A stretch of 64,000 nucleotides of DNA from Ruminiclostridium cellobioparum subsp. termitidis CT1112 (GTDB lineage Bacteria; Bacillota; Clostridia; Acetivibrionales; DSM-1351): contig NZ_AORV01000043.1 of assembly GCF_000350485.1 (NCBI RefSeq), positions 1 to 64,000 of the forward strand, in the 5' to 3' direction. The position numbers and the translations under genes are program-made. How positions within the stretch are numbered: the first letter of the stretch is position 1; each line of letters begins with the position of its first letter. Shown in pieces: positions 1 through 8,070 of the stretch. Under the pieces are notes generated by a model. It was not told where the DNA came from. It saw only the letters and a program-made list of their open reading frames with translations, and did no database searches.

Positions 1-25
1 ATATGTCCGGCAATTTTTTTAAGAG

Positions 26-778
26 CTATTTTTTTGCTGCATCCGGCTTTTGAAGTTTTACCTTGCAGTATTGGCCCACAATCCTGTTTTGTTCTTCAAC
101 AACTTTATTGTTCTTTATTAATAAATATGCAGCTATACCTGTAACAATGATAATTGAAATCATACAGACAATAATGGCCCAAAGCGGAAGCTGAAGCATA
201 TCACCGGCCACCTGGTAACTGCCTATCAAACCAAAGAAAATAAATACTCCGGCCGATATAAGTTTAATAGTTCTCTCAGGTATTTTCCTGCACATGACCA
301 CCCCGACTATAATGCCGATCCCATCCGCAATTAACATTCCGGTGGTGGTTCCTGTCAAAATCCCAATGGGGCTGGCAGGGAACTTTGCTGCAAGGGCAAT
401 AGTGGCCAGCTGGGTTTTATCACCCATTTCGGCAATAAAAAATGCTATTGCAACCGTCACTACCGCTCCAAATTTTGTTGTCCTGTTCTCCTCGCCCTCC
501 AGTCTGTCACCTCTGATTGTCCACAATCCAAAAAATATGAAGGATAATGAAGCAATTGCCTGTATCCAGATTTGAGCCGCTTCAAAACGGGTTATAAAAT
601 TACCTACTGCAACAGCTAACGCATGGTTTAAAACGGTAGCTATAAATACGCCTGCCAATACTTTTGCCGCTTTGTACCTGGTGGCAAACGCCATTGCCAG
701 CAGTTGCGTCTTATCCCCCATTTCAGCCAGGACAACTGTCCCGGTTGAAAACAGGAATGCAATTAAATTAGAATACAT
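26..778 (-). CDS. UPF0016/GDT1-family manganese exporter
   Basis: This is a 250-residue polytopic membrane protein with the two-repeat UPF0016 (TMEM165/GDT1) architecture. The signature EMGDKTQ occurs twice, at residues 19-25 and 117-123, each in the first helix of a repeat. Those acidic motifs form the cation pathway. Bacterial members export Mn2+ (MneA/MneP type) across the cytoplasmic membrane. The predicted role is strongly supported by the manganese riboswitch directly upstream. The short C-terminal tail after the last helix is polar and Lys-rich. The gene stands alone, and the next gene upstream is the PhoH-like gene, whose 3' end overlaps the likely promoter. Start ATG at 778 follows a GAGGGTG ribosome-binding site. 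Confidence 0.9.
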   Translation of the reverse strand: MYSNLIAFLFSTGTVVLAEMGDKTQLLAMAFATRYKAAKVLAGVFIATVLNHALAVAVGNFITRFEAAQIWIQAIASLSFIFFGLWTIRGDRLEGEENRTTKFGAVVTVAIAFFIAEMGDKTQLATIALAAKFPASPIGILTGTTTGMLIADGIGIIVGVVMCRKIPERTIKLISAGVFIFFGLIGSYQVAGDMLQLPLWAIIVCMISIIIVTGIAAYLLIKNNKVVEEQNRIVGQYCKVKLQKPDAAKK

Positions 779-820
779 TTTTACACCCTCTCGGTTTCTA
801 CATAATAAAAAAATATATTA

Positions 821-945
821 AAAAAGACTTTTAACATAACCCCTCTAGAAAAGGTTATGTCAAAAGTCTCGTTACCCAATCGGTTACAAAGCCAGGCATT
901 TACGCCAGTATGTTGACTTTGTATTAAAAACTACTCCCTTTTAAC
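821..945 (-). promoter_or_regulatory. yybP-ykoY manganese riboswitch with terminator
   Basis: Read on the minus strand, the leader shows the conserved yybP-ykoY blocks in order: AAAGGGAGTAG, GTCAACATACTGGC, GCCTGGCTTTGTAACC and AACGAGACTTTTG. The 3' strand of the aptamer (GACTTTTGACATAACC) is also the 5' arm of a perfect terminator hairpin at 826-868 followed by a T run. Metal binding would therefore block termination, which is the known ON behaviour of this family. A likely promoter (TTGACA at 977-982, weak -10 near 954-959) overlaps the end of the PhoH-like gene. It controls the UPF0016 exporter. Confidence 0.9.
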
Positions 946-997
946 ATGTTCAATGATAATATATTAATTGATGGCTTGTCAATACAATATTCAGATT

Positions 998-2383
998 TTA
1001 CATTCTCTTTGCCGCTTCATAGGCAAGCTCCGAGCGTTCACATTCTTCATCGGTAAGAGTAATCTGGTAACACAGGGGACTTCCCTTCATTTTTTCAGCT
1101 GCATAACTCAGTCCGTTTGTCCTTATATCGAGAAAAGGATGGTCTATCTGCTCGGGGTCACCTATCAATATGATTTTTGTGCCCCTTCCGGCACGTGTAA
1201 TAATCCCTTTTACTTGCTTCGGAGTCAGATTTTGTGCTTCATCGATGATTATCCACTGTTTTACGATAGACCTGCCTCTTATAAAGGCAATAGCCTCGGT
1301 ATTGATTATCTTCCGGTCAAAAAGTTCATCTATTTTATCCTTCAATTCCTTTTCACTTTTATACCGTTCGTTTTCGTCATTGTCAATCAACACCTCCAGA
1401 TTGTCTATTACAGGCCGGAGAAAGGGAGCTATCTTTTCCTGCTCGGTGCCTGGCAAAAAGCCTATATCCTCATCGAATTTCACATTGGGCCGGCATACCA
1501 GTATCTTCCGGTAGGACTTGTTGTTCTCGGCAACCATTTTATGAAGGCCTACAGCAAGTGAATAAAACGTTTTTGCAGTGCCGGCCGAGCCCTTTATTAT
1601 GACAAGTGGTGCTTTTTCGGCATCCAGCATCAAAGCTTCCTGTATAAATTTTTGTCCCGCATTTCTGGGAGATACACCAAAGGGGTGCTCATGCATGAAG
1701 TTGAGAGGAACGACCTCCTTGCCGTCAAACCGTGCCAGAGCAGTATGTTTTTCATTTTTGACAGAGTGGATTATCAGGAACTGGTTTGCAAAAAGTTCGA
1801 CTTTTTCCTTTTTGTCCGAATTATTAGGGAAATAAAACAGATCCTCTGCTAAAAGCTTTGAGTTCTTGTAAAAATCATTCAGTTTCTTCTCGGTAGTATA
1901 AGCTTCCACACGCCCTCTGTACTGCTCATCGTACACAGGCACCTGTTCTGCAAAAAAATCCTGTGCGGCAATTCCCAGAACATCGGCTTTGATTCTGGCA
2001 AAAAAATCTTTTGTAATCAGAAATACTTTTTCTCCATTTTCCTTTAAGCCCTTGCATACTTTCAGTATCCTGTTATCGTTCACACTGCCTATCCAGCTCT
2101 CGGGAAGCTTTACCTCGTGAAAATTCATCTCTATACGCAGGAGACCTCCGTTATCGAGCTTGACACCCTTGTTCAGATTTCCTTTTTCCCTGAGTCCGTC
2201 AATAAGCCTTGCTACATGCCTTGCATTTGCTCCAAGCTCGGTATTGTCCTTTTTAAATTTGTCCAGTTCCTCCAGTACCACCTCGGGTATAACAATGTTA
2301 TTATCGGCAAATGAATATAGTGCATACGGAGTATGCAATAAAACGTTAGTATCCAGAACAAAAGTCTTCTTCAATTTCTTCAT
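998..2383 (-). CDS. PIN-PhoH family ATPase/ribonuclease (YlaK type)
   Basis: 461 residues. The N-terminal third is a PIN domain opening with FVLDTNVLLH, including the first catalytic Asp at residue 11. The C-terminal half is a PhoH P-loop ATPase with Walker A GSAGTAKT at 265-272 and Walker B IIIDEAQNLT further on. The fusion is the YlaK/PhoH2-like class, where PIN supplies ribonuclease activity and PhoH an ATP-dependent helicase-like function; the precise substrate is unknown. Cytosolic. The start follows a GGGGCGG site. It is monocistronic, with the PHP phosphatase gene 64 bp upstream in the same direction. Confidence 0.85.
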   Translation of the reverse strand: MKKLKKTFVLDTNVLLHTPYALYSFADNNIVIPEVVLEELDKFKKDNTELGANARHVARLIDGLREKGNLNKGVKLDNGGLLRIEMNFHEVKLPESWIGSVNDNRILKVCKGLKENGEKVFLITKDFFARIKADVLGIAAQDFFAEQVPVYDEQYRGRVEAYTTEKKLNDFYKNSKLLAEDLFYFPNNSDKKEKVELFANQFLIIHSVKNEKHTALARFDGKEVVPLNFMHEHPFGVSPRNAGQKFIQEALMLDAEKAPLVIIKGSAGTAKTFYSLAVGLHKMVAENNKSYRKILVCRPNVKFDEDIGFLPGTEQEKIAPFLRPVIDNLEVLIDNDENERYKSEKELKDKIDELFDRKIINTEAIAFIRGRSIVKQWIIIDEAQNLTPKQVKGIITRAGRGTKIILIGDPEQIDHPFLDIRTNGLSYAAEKMKGSPLCYQITLTDEECERSELAYEAAKRM

Positions 2384-2447
2384 TAGTTACCGCCCCTGTC
2401 CATATTTTTTTAATTACATGGTAAACCGCCTGCTCTGTGAAAATACA

Positions 2448-3287
2448 TCAGGCGTATTGCTTGTTGTAACCACCAATAGAAGCTTTCCGGGATATTTTTA
2501 TCATAGAGGGCTGCCTGTTTACATAAACGGTTATATAATCAAATCCTGCCTGCTCAATCATTTCGATTCCTTCCCTGATACCTTTTCCCACATCCTCTGC
2601 AGTATGCGCATCAGAGCCTACCGTAATTATCTCTCCCCCCAGCTGCCTGTACAGGCTCACTATGTCAAGGTCGGGCAAACAGGCTTTTGCAAACTGTCTC
2701 AAGCCTGATGTATTCACTTCAATTCCTTTACCGTTCTGAATGATTTTTCTCAGAATTTCTTCAAGTCTGTCTCTGTAATCAATTAAATTGGCCTTGATTT
2801 TATAAATGGAGGTATACCTTTTGATAAGATCCAGGTGGCCTACGCAGTCAAATTTATTCCAGCTGACCAATGCCTTTAGTTCTTCAAGATATCTGATGCA
2901 ATAGTATGGTGTATTATGTTCATTGTACGTTATTTCCCCAAAATCCAGGTTATCGCTCATTTTATGGGCTGAAGCCAGAACATAGTCATACTTGTGTGCT
3001 TCAAGCAATTTTTCGGAATATTCCGGATATATGTGCGGTTGTCCAAGTTCAACTCCTCTTTTTAGTTTAATATCTTTCGCAAAAACCGACTCAGCACTTG
3101 AAATCTCCTCAAAATACCTGTCGGCATCATAAAATGGATATTTTTCATTTCCTAAAGAAGGCTCGAAATGGTCAGTTACGGCAATTTCTTTTAAACCTGA
3201 ATCAATAGCTTTTACGCACATATCATATATTTTGTTCTTTCCATCACTTGAATTATCCGAATGCGTGTGGTAATCAATTAGATACAT
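2448..3287 (-). CDS. PHP-domain phosphatase, HisJ/HisK family
   Basis: 279 residues of the PHP metal-dependent phosphoesterase fold. The first metal motif YHTHSDNSSDG is at the N terminus. Further metal ligands include TDHFEP, the Glu in KRGVELG, SAHKM and the late GSDAHTAEDVG. Length and motif layout match the HisJ-type histidinol-phosphatase family (about 260-280 residues). No other histidine genes are nearby, so L-histidinol phosphate as the substrate is only a family default, and another phosphoester is possible. Start ATG at 3287 follows AAAGGAA. Confidence 0.75.
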   Translation of the reverse strand: MYLIDYHTHSDNSSDGKNKIYDMCVKAIDSGLKEIAVTDHFEPSLGNEKYPFYDADRYFEEISSAESVFAKDIKLKRGVELGQPHIYPEYSEKLLEAHKYDYVLASAHKMSDNLDFGEITYNEHNTPYYCIRYLEELKALVSWNKFDCVGHLDLIKRYTSIYKIKANLIDYRDRLEEILRKIIQNGKGIEVNTSGLRQFAKACLPDLDIVSLYRQLGGEIITVGSDAHTAEDVGKGIREGIEMIEQAGFDYITVYVNRQPSMIKISRKASIGGYNKQYA

Positions 3288-3413
3288 ATATAATTCCTTT
3301 CTTGATCCAGCTGTTTTTTCTTTACAATTATAGAATAATACCTTAATATTAATAATTCATTAAAGCCTCCTTAATTTAAGGTAAATTCTAAAGAAGTTTA
3401 AATTATATCAAGC

Positions 3414-3923
3414 TCAGTCTTCTGCAAAATAATCGAAATCAAAATGCTCCTTCTTACTGCTGTGTTTTACACCAAGGATCTCACTATCCTCGAAGCCATC
3501 ATAATGTTCTTTTACAGCATCAAAGGATTTTTCTTTCTCATCTTTAAGGGATTTCTCTTTTATATCCTTATAGGATTTCTCTTTTACATTATATTCCTTC
3601 TCTTTATTTGATTTATGTTTTGAGTTTATGTTAAATTCTTCATATTCATTTTCATGAAATCCATCAAATTCATCGGTTTCAAGCAATTCATCCAGGATGC
3701 CCTTTTCCTTTAACAGCAATAATAAAATGAGCCCCTCCCATAAGGTTAATTTTTGATTTTTACATTTCTTCTTATGTTTTCTCGTTTCTTCCTCATAATA
3801 TTGCAGAATAAGCTCCTTAAGTATCTTATCATTGTTAGCATGCATATCAGGAGCCTTGTTTTTATCTTTAAATGTTGAATTATTGACTTGCGTATGCGGC
3901 CTTTTTCTGCCATGTCTTCTCAT
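3414..3923 (-). CDS. Hypothetical charged protein, Lys/Glu-rich
   Basis: I do not recognise a family. From the ATG at 3923, chosen because AAGGAG sits 8 bases upstream, the product is 169 residues. The N terminus is basic (MRRHGRKRPH). A central hydrophobic patch (LTLWEGLILLLLLKEKG) lies near residues 58-74. The C-terminal half is highly charged, with imperfect short repeats of the form KEKSYKD/KEKSLKD/KEKSFD, and ends acidic (FDYFAED). It looks like a coat- or spore-associated low-complexity protein, but that is a guess. Translation could begin further upstream at 3989, but that segment has no ribosome-binding site and overlaps the terminator of the preceding RNA element. Confidence 0.6.
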   Translation of the reverse strand: MRRHGRKRPHTQVNNSTFKDKNKAPDMHANNDKILKELILQYYEEETRKHKKKCKNQKLTLWEGLILLLLLKEKGILDELLETDEFDGFHENEYEEFNINSKHKSNKEKEYNVKEKSYKDIKEKSLKDEKEKSFDAVKEHYDGFEDSEILGVKHSSKKEHFDFDYFAED

Positions 3924-3986
3924 ACATATCGCTCCTTGCCCAAAATAGTGCCATAATATTATATGAATAGTTAACATAAATTGTAA

Positions 3987-4130
3987 CAAAAAACCAGATC
4001 CGCAAACTTTGAATAGATCTGGCCAAAGATTTAAGTTGACTTTATTCCAAGGATTTTTAATCCTTACTGACTGAGGTTCTCCCTGAAAAACGCCGGGTTA
4101 ATATCACCTCTGTATATTTTATGTCAACTT
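3987..4130 (-). ncRNA. Unassigned structured leader RNA with terminator
   Basis: Downstream of the TerC gene and ahead of the 3414-3923 gene, the minus strand can form a compact three-way junction. P1 is 8 bp (AAGTTGAC at 4123-4130 with GTCAACTT at 4033-4040). One arm is closed by GAGGT/ACCTC (4106-4110 with 4073-4077), and a second arm is a perfect 7-bp hairpin AAGGATT/AATCCTT (4059-4065 with 4049-4055). It is followed at once by a strong intrinsic terminator at 3987-4022 (CCAGATC/GATCTGG plus six T). This is the layout of a riboswitch or attenuator, but I cannot match it to a known class. Confidence 0.5.
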
Positions 4131-4186
4131 ATAAATATTTGTTACAAACTTTTATACTAAATTACATAGCAGAGGTTTTATTAACT

Positions 4187-5014
4187 CTATGCCTTTCCCG
4201 TTTTTCGGCTAATCATCACCGATGCCACAATGCTAACGGTTAAAATAGAAATAATCACAGCCAGGGAAAGTCCAACGGGTATGTGTACACTGAACATTAA
4301 CAGTGCCAGCTTAAGACCGGTAAACGTGAGAATCAGGGCTACACCATACTTCACATATTTGAATTTTTCATGAAGATTTCCCAGTACGAAGTACATGCTT
4401 CTAAGCCCCAAGATTGCAAATATATTTGATGTATAAACTATAAACGGATCAAGTGTTATTGAAAAAATAGCCGGTATGGAGTCCACTGCAAATATTATGT
4501 CTGTGAACTCAATGACAATAAGAACTGCCAGCAGAGGTGTAGCGTATAATACTTTGTTTTTTCTCACAAAAAATCTGTCGCCCTCCAGACTGTCACTGAC
4601 CGGAATAAGCCTGCCAATAACCTTTAGTATCCTGCTGTCCTTGACATTGTTATCCTCATGTCCGAACATCATTTTGATACCGCTGAAAATAAGGATGGCT
4701 CCGAATATGTAGAGCATCCAATGGAACTTATTAATAATTGTTACTCCCAACAGCACAAATATCAGCCTTAAAACGAGAGCTCCGGCAATTCCGTAATTCA
4801 GTACCCGCCTTTGATATTCCGGTTTTATTCCGAAACTGCTGAAAACCATAATAAAAAGGAATAGGTTATCAATGCTCAGGCTTTTCTCAATTACAAAGCC
4901 TCCCATGAACTCCAGAGCCTTTTCCTGTCCCATGAAGAAATAAACTCCCGTATTAAATACCAGTGCCAAACCGATCCAGAACGCCACCCAAATCAGGGCT
5001 TTTTTTGTTGACAT
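4187..5014 (-). CDS. TerC family membrane protein (Mn2+ efflux)
   Basis: 275 residues with seven or more predicted membrane segments. The acidic intramembrane motifs FVIEKSLSIDNLF (near residues 40-52) and EFTDIIFAVDSIPA (near 168-181) are diagnostic of TerC. TerC relatives such as YkoY/YceF (MeeY/MeeF) take part in Mn2+ export, including metallation of exported enzymes. That role fits the manganese riboswitch directly upstream at 5044-5170. Some TerC proteins are linked to tellurite resistance, but no other ter genes are present here. Start ATG at 5014 follows GGAGGTAC. Confidence 0.9.
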   Translation of the reverse strand: MSTKKALIWVAFWIGLALVFNTGVYFFMGQEKALEFMGGFVIEKSLSIDNLFLFIMVFSSFGIKPEYQRRVLNYGIAGALVLRLIFVLLGVTIINKFHWMLYIFGAILIFSGIKMMFGHEDNNVKDSRILKVIGRLIPVSDSLEGDRFFVRKNKVLYATPLLAVLIVIEFTDIIFAVDSIPAIFSITLDPFIVYTSNIFAILGLRSMYFVLGNLHEKFKYVKYGVALILTFTGLKLALLMFSVHIPVGLSLAVIISILTVSIVASVMISRKTGKA

Positions 5015-5043
5015 ACATGTACCTCCAGTTTTTTTATTTATAT

Positions 5044-5170
5044 AAAAAGACTCTGAGACAAAACCTGATGGTTTTGTCTCAGAGTCTCACGAATTGTGGA
5101 TATACCGGGCAAATTGCCGTAATGACGGTTAATCCTCTGTCGTTGTTACAGACCGTTACTCCCTCTGTTT
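5044..5170 (-). promoter_or_regulatory. Second yybP-ykoY-type manganese riboswitch with terminator
   Basis: On the minus strand the leader begins with the GAGGGAGTAACGG block. It continues through GGATTAACCGTCATTACGG and GCCCGGTATATCCACAA, and ends with TTCGTGAGACTCTGAGACA. The last block doubles as the 5' arm of a 17-bp terminator stem (GACTCTGAGACAAAACC/GGTTTTGTCTCAGAGTC, 5047-5086) followed by T residues. The overlap gives the expected mutually exclusive aptamer and terminator. The sequence diverges from the copy at 821-945, but the family motifs and the TerC gene it precedes agree with yybP-ykoY. Confidence 0.82.
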
Positions 5171-5205
5171 GCTGCTTTAATACAATTAGTTCAGCCAGTT
5201 ATATT

Positions 5206-5847
5206 TTAGGATTTGTTTCTTCTGTTTGCCAGCCACGTAATAACAACCGGCAATAGGGAAATACCTATTATAGCAAGTATAACCAATGTGAAATTCTCAC
5301 TCACTACCGGAATGTTCCCAAAAAAGTAGCCTGAAGCCACGCAGATGGATACCCATGCTACTCCGCCTGCTATATTGTAAAGTATGAATCTGCCGTAGGA
5401 CATACTGCCCATTCCCGCAACAAAGGGTGCAAAAGTCCGTATAACAGGGATAAACCTTGCCATAATAACGGTTTTCCCTCCATGCTTACGGTAGAATTCA
5501 TGAGCTTTATCCAAATGTTTTCTATTTAAGAATCTGACATTTTGCTTTTTAAAAATCCTGGGCCCCAGGAACTTGCCAATGTGGTAATTCACCGTGTCAC
5601 CTATGACAGCCGCCGCAATCAGAACACCGGTTATCAACCATATATTCATGGTCCCTGATGCCGATAGGGCACCAACTACGAAAATCAGAGAATCACCCGG
5701 CAGAAAGGGAGCCATAAACAGGCCTGTCTCGCAAAAAATAATCAAAAATAAAATTACATATGTGAACCCTCCAAAATTGTTTATCAATTCTGTCAGATGT
5801 TTATCCAAATTAATTATGAAGTCAAGCAGCGTGTAGATTATGTCCAT
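5206..5847 (-). CDS. DedA family membrane protein
   Basis: 213 residues from the ATG at 5847, which has GGAGGA just upstream; the open frame extends 26 codons further without a good site. The protein shows the DedA/SNARE-associated (VTT) pattern: an early reentrant segment with FCETGLFMAPFLPGDSLIF, a central basic region, and FIPVIRTFAPFVAGMGSMSYGRF carrying the conserved Arg. DedA proteins act in membrane-lipid (undecaprenyl phosphate or phosphatidylethanolamine) translocation and membrane homeostasis. The gene lies upstream of the TerC riboswitch in the same direction, but the riboswitch separates their expression. Confidence 0.88.
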   Translation of the reverse strand: MDIIYTLLDFIINLDKHLTELINNFGGFTYVILFLIIFCETGLFMAPFLPGDSLIFVVGALSASGTMNIWLITGVLIAAAVIGDTVNYHIGKFLGPRIFKKQNVRFLNRKHLDKAHEFYRKHGGKTVIMARFIPVIRTFAPFVAGMGSMSYGRFILYNIAGGVAWVSICVASGYFFGNIPVVSENFTLVILAIIGISLLPVVITWLANRRNKS

Positions 5848-6142
5848 TCTTCCTCCGTGTTTTATAAGTATATCCAAAATGTATCCATCTATTAAAATAC
5901 TATTAAAATAAAAGCAGTAAATCAAAAAAGATACTTATAGAAGTGTTTAAAAATAAGCTGTTTGGCCACTGTATCAAGATTGTAATATGTTAAGTGTGAT
6001 TTTGTCAATTAAAATAATGTTAATTAATTGTAAAGAACTTCTTAACAAATGCTTTTAATGCATAATATTTCAATTTTTTTAAAAATTTGTTGGTCATATT
6101 ATTGCAACAAACACAAATAATAGTCATTGAGGTGATATAATT

Positions 6143-6751
6143 TTGAAAAAAATATTGATTATAGCAACATTGGTTTTCAGCTTGCTGACAGTAGGAGTTT
6201 TTGCTCAAACCTATACTTGCAAGCGCGGTGACACCTTGTCCGGAATAGCTGCCAAGCACGATACCACCATAAGCAGGTTAAAATCCTGTAATCCACAGCT
6301 TAAAAATTCCAATGCCGTTAAGCCGGGACAAAAGCTGACAATACCTGACCAAGGCAGTATCTCCGATTATGAAAAGGAAGTTGCAAGGCTTGTTAATGTG
6401 GAAAGATCCAAAAGAGGCCTGCAGACTCTAACTTTAAATGCGCAGATATCAAAGGTAGCCAGATTAAAGAGTCAGGACATGGTTAACAAGCACTATTTCT
6501 CCCATACCTCACCAACCTACGGATCTCCTTTTAAAATGATGGAATCCTTCGGTATCAGGTTCTCAACAGCAGGCGAAAATATCGCCTATGGACAGAAAAC
6601 ACCTGCTGAGGTTATGAACGGCTGGATGAATTCACCGGGACATAGAGCAAATATTCTGAGCTCCACCTACACAAATATCGGTGTCGGTCTTGCTAAAACA
6701 AGCACCGGCGTCAAGTATTGGACTCAAATGTTTACAAAACCTCTAAAGTAG
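6143..6751 (+). CDS. Secreted LysM-CAP (SCP/PR-1) protein, YkwD-like
   Basis: 202 residues starting at a TTG (6143), with GAGGTGAT 6 bases upstream and no competing ATG. Residues 1-21 form a signal peptide ending VGVFAQ. A LysM peptidoglycan-binding domain follows (YTCKRGDTLSGIAAKHDTT... to KLTIPDQ). A C-terminal CAP domain has the typical His/Glu residues HYFSHTSPT, GENIAYG and SPGHRANIL. Bacterial relatives such as YkwD/SafA-linked proteins are exported and wall-associated; enzymatic activity is not established. It is transcribed opposite to its neighbours and is followed by a bidirectional terminator. Confidence 0.88.
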   Translation: MKKILIIATLVFSLLTVGVFAQTYTCKRGDTLSGIAAKHDTTISRLKSCNPQLKNSNAVKPGQKLTIPDQGSISDYEKEVARLVNVERSKRGLQTLTLNAQISKVARLKSQDMVNKHYFSHTSPTYGSPFKMMESFGIRFSTAGENIAYGQKTPAEVMNGWMNSPGHRANILSSTYTNIGVGLAKTSTGVKYWTQMFTKPLK

Positions 6752-6785
6752 GTATTGTATTGATCCCAATCAGTTTCCAGGTATA

Positions 6786-6834
6786 AAATAAAAGCAGTGT
6801 CCTTGAGCCGGCTCATTGGATACTGCTTTTATTT
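6786..6834. terminator. Bidirectional intrinsic terminator
   Basis: The 9-bp outer stem AAAAGCAGT/ACTGCTTTT (6790-6798 with 6822-6830) encloses an inner GAGCCGGCTC palindrome. A and T tracts flank both sides, so it can end transcripts of the convergent LysM-CAP gene and the glutaredoxin gene. Confidence 0.8.
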
Positions 6835-6857
6835 ATGCTTTTAATTCTCAAGATGTT

Positions 6858-7091
6858 TTAAGAAGCGTCAAGAAGCTTGTCTATATATTCCTTATCATAA
6901 CCTACAATTATGTTACCATCGATGTCAATTACCGGGACAGCCCGCTGACCTGACTTTTTTATCATTTCCAAAGCCCCTTTGGTGTCCTTTGAAACGTCAA
7001 CGTCCACGTACTTTATGTTGTTGGAATCCAGGTGTTCCTTAAGTACATTGCACCATTTACAGGTCGGTGTGGAATAAACCTTTATTGCCAT
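6858..7091 (-). CDS. NrdH/glutaredoxin-like thiol-disulfide protein
   Basis: 77 residues with a thioredoxin fold. The redox motif CKWC is at residues 11-14 (TPTCKWC). The cis-Pro loop RAVPVIDID and the C-terminal GYDKEYIDKLL helix follow. Size and sequence fit the short glutaredoxin-like YruB/NrdH group that serves as a cytosolic electron donor. The partner cannot be told from context: no ribonucleotide reductase is nearby. The start follows GGGGGGA. The gene appears monocistronic and ends at the bidirectional terminator. Confidence 0.85.
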   Translation of the reverse strand: MAIKVYSTPTCKWCNVLKEHLDSNNIKYVDVDVSKDTKGALEMIKKSGQRAVPVIDIDGNIIVGYDKEYIDKLLDAS

Positions 7092-7239
7092 ACAAATCCC
7101 CCCTTAATCAGCAAAACATTTCCATTTCTCCTTTTGCCAAAATAGTGTAAATCCGTATATTAACAGTAATACTATAATGATACCTCATAATTGGACTTGT
7201 AAACACAAATTTAAGTAAATATTTTCCATATACAAATGT

Positions 7240-7884
7240 TTATAACTCCGACGAATCGGACTGCTTTTTCCTGGATTTACGGGATTTGTAGATAATATAG
7301 CCTATTATTGCTATAACGGCAATAATGGCCACCGAAGCCATATTGAACACAGACAGGAAACGTTTGACCTGCTGGATGTTTTTACCTATTACACGTCCGA
7401 TCAAAAGATAAATGACCTGCTGCAAAACAATTGAAAACAAAATATAAGTAAAATATATTCTTTTCTTTACCTTAAATACTCCTGAAAACAAAACCATGAT
7501 TGAACTGGTACCCGGAATGAATTTGCTCAGAATCAAACCATACTTGCCATACTTATGGAATACTTTTTCAGACCGTTTGATATGTTTTTCATCGATATAT
7601 TTCAATACAAGCTTGTATTTGAGTACTTCATCACCCTTTTTATATCCGAACCAGTATACCAGGATAGAACCTATAAGACTTCCCATTACAGATACAAATA
7701 AAACCATAAGAAAATGGAAATTGGGCCCAATTGTCGTCAGATATCCTTCAAAAACTATAATAACATCTGATGGATACGGAGGAAAAACCAATTGGAGTAT
7801 ACCTGAAACTAAGAAGAAAATATATGTAACTACTGGATTTCCGTTGATAATGCTGTGTATAGAGTTAAGAATAAAATCCTCCAT
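7240..7884 (-). CDS. DedA/VTT-domain membrane protein (second copy)
   Basis: 214 residues with about five membrane segments and the VTT domain. An early YPSDVIIVFEGYL segment replaces the usual PGD motif, and GLILSKFIPGTSSIMVLFSGVFKV corresponds to the conserved Arg-containing loop of DedA with Lys/Pro in place. It is clearly a paralogue, not a duplicate, of the DedA protein encoded at 5206-5847. The C terminus is basic (KSRKSRKKQ) and likely cytosolic. A role in lipid translocation is inferred from the family. Start ATG at 7884 follows GGGAGGAAG. Confidence 0.82.
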   Translation of the reverse strand: MEDFILNSIHSIINGNPVVTYIFFLVSGILQLVFPPYPSDVIIVFEGYLTTIGPNFHFLMVLFVSVMGSLIGSILVYWFGYKKGDEVLKYKLVLKYIDEKHIKRSEKVFHKYGKYGLILSKFIPGTSSIMVLFSGVFKVKKRIYFTYILFSIVLQQVIYLLIGRVIGKNIQQVKRFLSVFNMASVAIIAVIAIIGYIIYKSRKSRKKQSDSSEL

Positions 7885-8070
7885 TAAAAATAGCTTCCTC
7901 CCTTGTTTAATTACAACCGATATTCAATTAATTATACCCTTCTTTTTATAATATGTCTGAACATGAATAAAAACAGCCCATAAATAAAACAAATTTATAA
8001 ATGAGCTGCAAATAATTTATCCATAAAAATAGGATAACCGGTTTCCAATATTTTATTTAAAGTTAATTTA

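Noticed and set aside
968-1561. 197-codon plus-strand open frame opposite the PhoH-like gene
   Set aside because: It is a shadow of the well-supported PIN-PhoH gene. It has no ribosome-binding site and its translation has no domain-like pattern.
3924-3989. N-terminal 22-residue extension of the 3414-3923 gene
   Set aside because: It starts inside the terminator region and has no ribosome-binding site, while the ATG at 3923 has AAGGAG at proper distance.
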